Shown here: positions 1 through 5,017 of the stretch, in pieces
Numbering within the stretch: position 1 is the stretch's first letter
How the letters are laid out: every line of letters begins with the position of its first letter
Origin: an uncultured Sphingobacteriia bacterium
GTDB lineage: Bacteria; Bacteroidota; Bacteroidia; Chitinophagales; Chitinophagaceae
NCBI GenBank assembly: GCA_945957225.1
Contig: CAMFKK010000226.1
Span: 1 to 5,017 of the forward strand
DNA: 5,017 nucleotides
Direction of reading: 5' to 3'
Translations under genes and position numbers: made by a program
Notes under the pieces: model-generated
What the model was told of the DNA's origin: nothing
What the model saw: only the letters and a program-made list of their open reading frames with translations
Database searches by the model: none

Positions 1-663
1 CAATTGAATATTGGACAGGCCATAGGTTTTTAATAAAGTCTGATCCCAAGCAAGCGCTTTTAAATTAAAGAATAGGGTCCTGGATGCATTGGTATAGTCA
101 GTGAAATAGGATTGTCCTTTGGTCAGTTGAAACAATAACCAAGTATCTACGGTACCAAAATAAGCTTTGCCAGCGGCGATGGCTTCTTTCACTTGTTGGT
201 TATGTTCATTCAACCAAATAAGTTTGGTAGCAGAAAAATAAGGATCGGCCAAAAGGCCAGTCCTTTCCTGTATCATGGGCTCTAGCCCTCTTGACTTAAG
301 CGCTTCACAAATACCAGTGGATCGTTTACATTGCCAGACAACTGCCGGACATAGTGGTTGTCCTTGTTCATCCCACAAAACAAAAGTTTCTCTTTGGTTA
401 GAAATGCCAATACTAACAATATTTGATTGCTGATAACCTTTTTGGGAGAAATCTGCCAAGCAATGTTCTATTGATGTAAGTACATTTTGATAAATCCCAA
501 CTGGATCCTGTTCAACAAATCCATTGGAGAGATAAGAAGTATGCAATGGTTCAGAACCTCTTGCCACAACAGTACCCTGCGCATCAAAAATCAATGTTTT
601 TGTAGAACTGGTTCCTTGGTCAATGGCCAGTACAAAAGGCGCTTTCTTATTGTTTGTTTCCAT
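1..663 (-). CDS. FGGY-family carbohydrate kinase, glycerol-kinase type, N-terminal part (cut by the window edge)
   Basis: This is the first 221 codons of a cytoplasmic sugar/polyol kinase that transfers the ATP gamma-phosphate to a hydroxyl. The reading frame is open to base 1, so about 280 C-terminal residues, including the catalytic Asp equivalent to E. coli GlpK D245, lie outside. Visible motifs are all GlpK-like: phosphate loop AIDQGTSSTK (13-22), GFVEQDP (48-54), SNQRET (88-93), VVWQCKRS (108-115), DPYFSATK (140-147), FGTVDTWLL (169-177) and TDYTNASRT (188-196). From memory of the GlpK structure, glycerol contacts R83, E84, W103 and Y135 correspond to R91, E92, W110 and Y142, all kept. 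The ATG at 663 lies 13 nt after the permease stop and has no Shine-Dalgarno sequence. It is the last visible gene of the transporter operon. It could be a true glycerol kinase or a relative acting on another polyol or ketose. The family is certain; the substrate is not. Confidence 0.93.
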   Translation of the reverse strand, partial: METNNKKAPFVLAIDQGTSSTKTLIFDAQGTVVARGSEPLHTSYLSNGFVEQDPVGIYQNVLTSIEHCLADFSQKGYQQSNIVSIGISNQRETFVLWDEQGQPLCPAVVWQCKRSTGICEALKSRGLEPMIQERTGLLADPYFSATKLIWLNEHNQQVKEAIAAGKAYFGTVDTWLLFQLTKGQSYFTDYTNASRTLFFNLKALAWDQTLLKTYGLSNIQL

Positions 664-676
664 AACAGATGCCTGT

Positions 677-1651
677 TTAATCTTTCTTTTCTCCAATTTT
701 ATCAATCACCACGGCCAGTAAAATCACAGCCCCTTTTACCACTTGTTGCCAAAAAGGAGATACGTTTAATAATACCAATCCATTATTCAATACGCCAATA
801 ATCACAGCGCCAATAACCGTTCCCCAAATAGTTCCTTTACCACCATTCAAAGATGTTCCTCCAATTACCACAGCGGCTATGGCATCTAATTCATAACTGA
901 TACCAGCATTGGGTTGAGCCGAATCTAACCTAGATGTTACAATCACTCCAGCAATTGCTGCCAACACGGCACCAACCATATAAACAATGAATTTTACTTG
1001 ATTGATTTTTATACCAGACAGTTTTGCAGCATGTTCATTACCGCCAATGGCATAAATATATCTCCCTAGCCTGGTATTATTGGTGATAAAACTGGCTAAC
1101 AATACAACCAGTATGGCAATCCATACAGGTACAGGAATGCCTAGCATAGAACCTGTTCCAATAAAGGCAAAACTATTACCCAAATTACTGATGGGATGAC
1201 CACCAGTGTACAGCATGGTAAAACCCCGGGCAATGGTTAACATGGCAAGTGTTGCTACAAAAGGCGGCACTTTGAACTTGGTAACCATGAATCCATTAAA
1301 TCCGCCAATCAAGGCACCAATTACCATGGCTGCCACCAAGACCCCAAAAACAGTAAATCCAATAAATAAATCAAGAGGAACCAAAGATATCCCTTGTTTC
1401 AACAAACCTGCAGCAATGGCGCCACTCAAAGCAAGTACAGAACCCACAGACAAATCAATTCCGGCTGTTAACACTATCAGGGTCATGCCTGTTGCTATAC
1501 ATACATTTACAGCTATTTGCCTAAGCACATTGATGCCATTGGCTGCTGTAAAGAATTTATCCGTCATGAAACATAATACCACGCACAAAACCAATAAGGC
1601 TAATAAGGATTGGAATTTTTTCAAGGCATGATAATTTGATAATGCTTTCAT
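677..1651 (-). CDS. rbsC: Ribose-type ABC transporter permease (RbsC-like)
   Basis: This 324-residue inner-membrane permease of the BPD_transp_2 / RbsC family would form a homodimer as the sugar channel; E. coli RbsC has 321 residues. The protein is hydrophobic throughout, with a first membrane helix at about 15-34 and several more to about 316. Family landmarks are MTLIVLTAGIDLSVGS (56-71), the cytoplasmic loop TRLGRYIYAIGGNEHAAKLSGI (193-214, EAA-like contact with the ATPase) and the conserved C-terminal stretch 242-278 containing YELDAIAAVVIGGTS. I chose the ATG at 1651, which follows the ATPase stop by 4 nt and gives an RbsC-like N-terminus. A TTG at 1678 would add nine residues and overlap the ATPase gene by 23 nt, and is less likely. 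The gene sits between the ATPase and kinase genes. Specificity for ribose over a related pentose or polyol cannot be read from this subunit; the symbol reflects homology only. Confidence 0.96.
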   Translation of the reverse strand: MKALSNYHALKKFQSLLALLVLCVVLCFMTDKFFTAANGINVLRQIAVNVCIATGMTLIVLTAGIDLSVGSVLALSGAIAAGLLKQGISLVPLDLFIGFTVFGVLVAAMVIGALIGGFNGFMVTKFKVPPFVATLAMLTIARGFTMLYTGGHPISNLGNSFAFIGTGSMLGIPVPVWIAILVVLLASFITNNTRLGRYIYAIGGNEHAAKLSGIKINQVKFIVYMVGAVLAAIAGVIVTSRLDSAQPNAGISYELDAIAAVVIGGTSLNGGKGTIWGTVIGAVIIGVLNNGLVLLNVSPFWQQVVKGAVILLAVVIDKIGEKKD

Positions 1652-1655
1652 TTTG

Positions 1656-3164
1656 TCAATTATTTTGAAGAATGGCAAATTTTAAAATCTCTTGTTCTGA
1701 AGCAAATTCAATGGGCAAATTGGCAGTAATACATCCTTCAGAAATAACCAATACCCTATCTGATAAACTTAAAATTTCTGGTAGTTCCGATGATACCATT
1801 ATGACACCCATGCCTTGGGCAGCTAATTCTTTTATCAGCTTATATATTTCTGCCTTGGCATTTACATCAATCCCCCGGGTTGGCTCATCTAATAATAAAA
1901 CCATTGGATGGGTGGCCAACCATTTTGAAATCACAATTTTTTGTTGATTTCCTCCACTGAGATTTTTGACAATATTTAGATTTGAACCTGATTTAATCCC
2001 TAATTTTTCTGCATATTCCTGAACAAGTGTTTGTTCCTTGTTTTTAAGCAAGAACAATCCCCACTTTTCCAAAAGCTTTAGCACTGTAATGGAAATATTA
2101 CGCGTTACGGTTTGTTCTAATATTAGACCGTGCAATTTTCTGTCTTCCGGAACCAATGCCAGTCTTGCAGCAATGGCATCTGATGTGGATTGAATATTTT
2201 TCAATTGCTGGTTCACCCAAATTTCACCAATGGTATGTTGTGGATGCAGGCCAAAAATGGTTTCTAGAATCTCTGTTCTCCCCGCTCCCATTAAACCGTA
2301 GATGCCAAGTATCTCTCCCTTTTTTAAACTAAAAGACAAATCTTTAAAAACATATTTTGATTGTTTATCCAAATTTTTTAGCCCCAATCCCTTTACTTCC
2401 AACAAGGTTTCAGATAGTGTAACATCTGAGCTTCTTTTTTGCTGGTCAAGATTCCTACCTGTCATCTGCTGAATCAAGAATGCTTCTGTTGCCTGATTCA
2501 TTTGTCCCTGAGTAACGGTAGCACCGTCTCTTAAGACCACATAATTATCTGCAATGGAAAACAACTCATTAAATTTATGAGAGATATATGCAATAGTTTT
2601 TCCTTCCCGCTTCAGCTCCCCTATGATCTCAAACAAATTGGCTACTTCTTTGTCACTGATAGCAGATGTGGGCTCATCCATAATAATGATAGACGAATTG
2701 GAATAGAGTGCTTTTGCAATTTCTATCAGCTGTTGTTGCCCAACTTTAATTTCTTGAATCTTGGTATCAGGATCAAGGTTTAAATGCAACCTATTTAATA
2801 ATTGGGTGCTAATAAGATTCATTTGCTTTCTATCCAATACACCAAATGCATTCACCAGTTCTTTTCCCAAAAAGATATTATCTGCAATACTTAAGTAGGG
2901 AACTAAATTGAGTTCTTGGTGAATAATAGCAATACCATGTGCTTCTGCGTCCTTGGTTCCTGTAAACTTGACCAGGTTGCCATTCAATAGAATATCCCCA
3001 TCATATTGGGTATAAACACCAGAAAATATTTTCATCAATGTGGACTTTCCCGCACCATTTTCTCCGATGATGGCATTTACTTTTCCTGGCAGCAACTGAA
3101 GATGCACATTAGAAAGTGCTACAACACCTGAAAATTGCTTTGATATATTAATGGCTTCTAGCAT
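1656..3164 (-). CDS. rbsA: Ribose-type ABC transporter ATP-binding protein (RbsA-like, two fused NBDs)
   Basis: This 502-residue cytoplasmic ATPase would power sugar import; it has the usual length for the CUT2 (RbsA/MglA/XylG) family. NBD1 has Walker A GENGAGKST (34-42), the family's degenerate signature VGQQQ (141-145), Walker B IIIMDEPTS (159-167) and an H-loop His in YISHK (H196). NBD2 has a degenerate Walker A GLMGAGRTE (290-298) with Arg in place of the catalytic Lys, a good signature LSGGNQQK (402-409), Walker B LLLDEPTRGID (423-433), and SSE (458-460) where the H-loop His would be. This asymmetry, with one competent and one degenerate site, is typical of the family and does not indicate a broken gene. 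The ATG shares its A with the last base of the preceding TAA stop (TAATG), suggesting translational coupling to the DUF2291 gene. The stop lies 4 nt before the permease ATG. The exact sugar is not encoded here. Confidence 0.97.
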   Translation of the reverse strand: MLEAINISKQFSGVVALSNVHLQLLPGKVNAIIGENGAGKSTLMKIFSGVYTQYDGDILLNGNLVKFTGTKDAEAHGIAIIHQELNLVPYLSIADNIFLGKELVNAFGVLDRKQMNLISTQLLNRLHLNLDPDTKIQEIKVGQQQLIEIAKALYSNSSIIIMDEPTSAISDKEVANLFEIIGELKREGKTIAYISHKFNELFSIADNYVVLRDGATVTQGQMNQATEAFLIQQMTGRNLDQQKRSSDVTLSETLLEVKGLGLKNLDKQSKYVFKDLSFSLKKGEILGIYGLMGAGRTEILETIFGLHPQHTIGEIWVNQQLKNIQSTSDAIAARLALVPEDRKLHGLILEQTVTRNISITVLKLLEKWGLFLLKNKEQTLVQEYAEKLGIKSGSNLNIVKNLSGGNQQKIVISKWLATHPMVLLLDEPTRGIDVNAKAEIYKLIKELAAQGMGVIMVSSELPEILSLSDRVLVISEGCITANLPIEFASEQEILKFAILQNN

Positions 3165-3793
3165 TATGGTAAAATTTCAAGTTGAATGGGAATCAATTCC
3201 AATCCATTCCATTTAACAAATGCTTTGTTCAATTCAATAGCTGCCACCAATTGTACTTTTTGACCCTTCTGAATGGCTTTTTTAAAAGAAGGCAAAACCT
3301 CCTTTCTAATCTTATCATTCATGGCTTCTGAAATTCCATTCAAGTCATCCGTATTTGAAAAATCTTTTACAGTGACCAAGCCTGAAGCATCTCTAACCGC
3401 ATTTCCATAAATATATTCTGTTGCAAGAACGGCATCTATTTGTTTGTTCTCAAACTGATATTTAACTTGTAGTTCGTCTGCTTTGATCTCAGTTACGTTA
3501 ACTATTGCTTTTACCAATACATATCTATAATTCCCAATCCCCAATGCATTACCGTATTTATCCAAAGCCATCTGTTGATTGGCTTCAACTTCCTTTATGA
3601 GTGTTGACAGTTCAACAGCACTATCCAATTTTCCTTGCATCCTGTTTTTCCAAAGCAGTTGGGCATATGCTGTTGCATCAAATTTATCAGGAACTTCATT
3701 TTTCAAACCAGAGAGCTTGCTAATGCTGACTGAGTTATACAGGACTAACCCAATGATCAATGCATATAAAAAGACTTTAAACAGCTTTTTCAT
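3164..3793 (-). CDS. DUF2291 family protein, membrane-anchored periplasmic accessory of a ribose-type ABC transporter
   Basis: This 209-residue protein has no established biochemical role. A single hydrophobic segment (about 5-22) follows a Lys-rich start (MKKLFK), so the rest should lie in the periplasm, anchored to the inner membrane. I assign DUF2291 from the remembered family pattern: FDATAY (38-43), DKYGNALGIGNY (78-89), then EYIYGNAVRDASG (126-138) followed by DFSN (144-147) and an N-rich stretch, corresponding to the family's G-x-x-x-RDA...F-x-DF-x-N core. The family is generally found beside RbsABC-type transporters, as here, between the binding-protein and ATPase genes. The ATG lies 6 nt after the upstream stop, and its own stop overlaps the ATPase start by 1 nt, so its synthesis is probably tied to the transporter. 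The protein has no cysteine, so it cannot be a lipoprotein, unlike the annotation often given to the family. A role as an assembly factor, binding-protein docking aid or extra sugar-handling subunit is inference. Confidence 0.85.
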   Translation of the reverse strand: MKKLFKVFLYALIIGLVLYNSVSISKLSGLKNEVPDKFDATAYAQLLWKNRMQGKLDSAVELSTLIKEVEANQQMALDKYGNALGIGNYRYVLVKAIVNVTEIKADELQVKYQFENKQIDAVLATEYIYGNAVRDASGLVTVKDFSNTDDLNGISEAMNDKIRKEVLPSFKKAIQKGQKVQLVAAIELNKAFVKWNGLELIPIQLEILP

Positions 3794-3799
3794 AATGGA

Positions 3800-4753
3800 T
3801 TATTTTTTACCGTAAGCAATATAGTCGGCAATATTTTTAGCGGTGACCAATTCTACCGAAACTGGAATTTTCTTGGGAAAATCCCTTTTCCCTTTTATAT
3901 ATTCATCTGCAAAAACTGCTGCAGTCTCAGCCATAATTTTTGGAAACTGCATACCGGTTGCTGTTATTTTATGTTCACCAATAGAAGTGATCACGTCTTC
4001 CGCTCCATCAAAACCAAAGACTTTAACGGTATTGGCTTTTCCTGCTGAAACCAAGGCTTGATAAGCTCCATTGGCCATGCCATCATTACCACAGAATACA
4101 GCATCAATATCGGGATGCGCCTGCAATATTGATTCCATGACTTCTAAAGCTTTGTTTCTGTCAAAATCGGCAGATTGCTGGGCAACCATTTTCAAACTAG
4201 GATAATGATCCACAACGCTATGAAATCCTTTTGATCTTGCCCATGTATTATTATCACCCACTATTCCCAATAGCTCTACATATTTGCCTTTTTTATTCAG
4301 TTGCTGTGTAAAATATTTACCAATGGCTACTGCCCCTGAATAACTATCTGACAAAATTTGTGATGTAGGCGCATCTACAGAATTTACCTCCCTGTCCATA
4401 CAAAAAACTGGAATATTGGCAGCTTTGGCTTTTAGCACATTGGCCACAGAACCATTGGCATCTGTTGAATTAAATAAAATAGCATCAAATCCGGATACGA
4501 TGATATTATCAAAATGATCCGATTCTAAAGCAGTGTTATTTTGAGAATCAAAAATTTTGGCTTCATAGCCCAATGCTTTAGATTTTGCAGCAGCAGTTTC
4601 TGCTAAAAAAACAAACCAAGGATTATTTAAGGTAGATACCACTATTGCTATGCGATGCTGCTTATTGGCAGATCTATCAGTTTTGCATTGAACAAAACCC
4701 AATAAGGCGAGGCAAAGGATGATCAAATGATTCCCGAACAATCGTTTCTGCAT
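3800..4753 (-). CDS. rbsB: Ribose-type periplasmic sugar-binding lipoprotein (RbsB-like)
   Basis: This 317-residue substrate-binding protein of the Peripla_BP_4 (LacI/RbsB) fold would capture sugar in the periplasm and deliver it to the permease. The hydrophobic signal (about 9-22) ends at Cys23 (GFVQC), indicating a lipid anchor, although the residues before the Cys are not a textbook lipobox. Aligned by eye to mature E. coli RbsB, the ribose contacts are almost all present: N13=N44, F16=F47, N64=N95, D89/R90=D120/R121, R141=R173, F164=F197, N190=N223, D215=D249 and Q235=Q269. The one change is F15 to W46 (STLNNPWF, 40-47). This supports D-ribose or a close pyranose as ligand, but is not proof. 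It is the first transporter gene in transcription order, 65 nt after the transketolase stop and 6 nt before the DUF2291 gene. No Shine-Dalgarno sequence precedes the ATG at 4753; the bases before it are AT-rich. Confidence 0.95.
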   Translation of the reverse strand: MQKRLFGNHLIILCLALLGFVQCKTDRSANKQHRIAIVVSTLNNPWFVFLAETAAAKSKALGYEAKIFDSQNNTALESDHFDNIIVSGFDAILFNSTDANGSVANVLKAKAANIPVFCMDREVNSVDAPTSQILSDSYSGAVAIGKYFTQQLNKKGKYVELLGIVGDNNTWARSKGFHSVVDHYPSLKMVAQQSADFDRNKALEVMESILQAHPDIDAVFCGNDGMANGAYQALVSAGKANTVKVFGFDGAEDVITSIGEHKITATGMQFPKIMAETAAVFADEYIKGKRDFPKKIPVSVELVTAKNIADYIAYGKK

Positions 4754-4784
4754 GGAACAAAATTTAATTTGTAACGCTATGATT

Positions 4785-4802
4785 TAATAAACCCTAATAA
4801 AC
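4785..4802. repeat. Short direct repeat upstream of the binding-protein gene
   Basis: Two perfect copies of the 8-mer TAATAAAC (plus strand; GTTTATTA in the direction of transcription) are separated by CC, giving a 10-bp period. They lie about 32-49 nt before the ATG of the binding-protein gene, in the only intergenic gap of the window (4754-4818). A spacing of one helical turn would suit a protein binding the same face of the DNA, but the sequence is AT-rich and chance is a real alternative. I see no convincing Bacteroidota promoter (TTTG ... TAnnTTTG) and no GC-rich terminator hairpin in this gap. Confidence 0.4.
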
Positions 4803-4818
4803 AACACTTACAATATTG

Positions 4819-4991
4819 CTACCCCACCAATGATTTACTCAAAAGCAATTTTGCTTCTTGGGTAATTCCTTCTTCACTTAACCTATAATGATTAAAAATC
4901 TCTATTTGAGAACCCGTAACGGTGGCTTCGTCTGGAAAACCCATAATCTTCATTGGCTTGAAAATGCCTTTCTGCATTAAATGAGCAGCGC
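4819..4991 (-). CDS. Probable transketolase, C-terminal end (truncated at the contig end)
   Basis: Only the last 56 complete codons and the TAG stop are visible; the upstream part is lost where adapter sequence begins. The fragment contains KPMKIMGFPDEATVTGSQ, then EIFNHYRLSEEGI and a short helix LLLSKSL at the end. This fits the final domain of transketolases, where a (G/R)xPD...(S/T)G(S/K)xxE(I/L)xxHYG(I/L)xxxGI pattern closes the C-terminal fold. Transketolase moves two-carbon units between ketose and aldose phosphates in the cytoplasm using thiamine diphosphate, which would suit a pentose or polyol uptake operon. The TPP-binding and catalytic residues are not in view. It could be a stand-alone C-terminal half-protein or a full-length enzyme. 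Related C-terminal domains occur in DXS and in 2-oxoacid dehydrogenase E1 beta, so the assignment is moderate. The gene lies 65 nt upstream of the binding-protein gene and may share its transcript. Confidence 0.6.
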
Positions 4992-5017
4992 CTGTCTCTT
5001 ATACACATCTCCGAGCC
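4992..5017. other. Illumina Nextera (Tn5) adapter contamination at the contig end
   Basis: Bases 4992-5010 are exactly the 19-bp Tn5 mosaic end as read through in Nextera libraries, CTGTCTCTTATACACATCT. The next seven bases, CCGAGCC, are the start of the Nextera read-2 (i7-side) adapter that follows the mosaic end. The stretch is therefore untrimmed library adapter and not genomic DNA or a natural Tn5 copy. Genomic sequence ends at about 4991, and any translation of the transketolase fragment beyond that point is artificial. Confidence 0.98.

Noticed and set aside
664..677. Small inverted repeat AACAG-ATGC-CTGTT in the gap between the permease stop and the kinase start.
   Set aside because: A 5-bp stem is too short and weak to call a terminator or regulatory hairpin, and there is no T-run after it. 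A terminator here would also separate genes that look co-transcribed.
1206..1631. Plus-strand open frame of 141 codons opposite the permease gene.
   Set aside because: It lies entirely antisense to a strongly conserved gene, has low-complexity composition (Thr/Pro/Lys/Met-rich) and shows no recognisable motif. Other plus-strand open frames (487-801, 1672-1947, 2577-2783, 3579-3815, 3843-4061) were rejected for the same reason.
1652..1678. TTG start at 1678 for the permease, giving 333 residues.
   Set aside because: It would overlap the ATPase gene by 23 nt, while the ATG at 1651 follows that gene by 4 nt and gives the length and N-terminus expected for RbsC.
1656..3164. Possible inactivation of the ATPase because NBD2 has Arg in Walker A and lacks the H-loop His.
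   Set aside because: Asymmetric, degenerate second sites are the norm in RbsA/MglA-type double-NBD proteins, and NBD1 retains Walker A, Walker B and the H-loop His.
4760..4770. AT-rich palindrome AAATT-T-AATTT just upstream of the binding-protein ATG.
   Set aside because: An 11-nt A/T-only palindrome is expected by chance in such AT-rich leader DNA. Its position 6-17 nt before the start codon fits an unstructured translation initiation region better than an operator.
4992..5010. Natural Tn5-like transposon end.
   Set aside because: The mosaic end is the engineered hyperactive sequence and continues directly into Nextera adapter bases up to the last base, so it comes from library preparation.

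Overview
The window is a run of six genes, all on the minus strand. It looks like part of a sugar uptake and catabolism operon from a member of the Bacteroidota, perhaps Chitinophagaceae-like. The phylum call rests on AT-rich DNA, no Shine-Dalgarno sequence in front of any start, Lys/Asn/Ile-rich proteins and a binding protein made as a lipoprotein. It is an inference and no marker gene is present. The adapter at the right end suggests this is the end of a short-read contig, possibly metagenomic.

In transcription order (right to left) the layout is: the last 56 codons of a probable transketolase (4819-4991); a 65-nt gap with a short direct repeat; a ribose-type periplasmic binding lipoprotein, RbsB-like (3800-4753); a membrane-anchored DUF2291 protein (3164-3793); a double-NBD ABC ATPase, RbsA-like (1656-3164); an RbsC-like permease (677-1651); and the N-terminal 221 codons of a glycerol-kinase-type FGGY kinase (1-663) cut by the left edge. 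Junctions from the binding protein onward are very tight (6-nt gap, 1-nt overlap, 4-nt gap, 13-nt gap), which points to one transcript with translational coupling.

The binding protein would capture a sugar in the periplasm. The permease and ATPase would import it unphosphorylated, the FGGY kinase would phosphorylate it or a derivative, and the transketolase would pass carbon into the non-oxidative pentose phosphate pathway. The binding pocket looks like that of a D-ribose binder, but the kinase looks like a glycerol/polyol kinase. The true substrate is therefore unsettled.

The last 26 bases (4992-5017) are Illumina Nextera/Tn5 adapter sequence, not genomic DNA. I found no RNA gene, CRISPR array, insertion sequence or defence system. 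The least understood component is the DUF2291 protein embedded in the transporter operon. No stretch longer than 300 bases lacks a gene.
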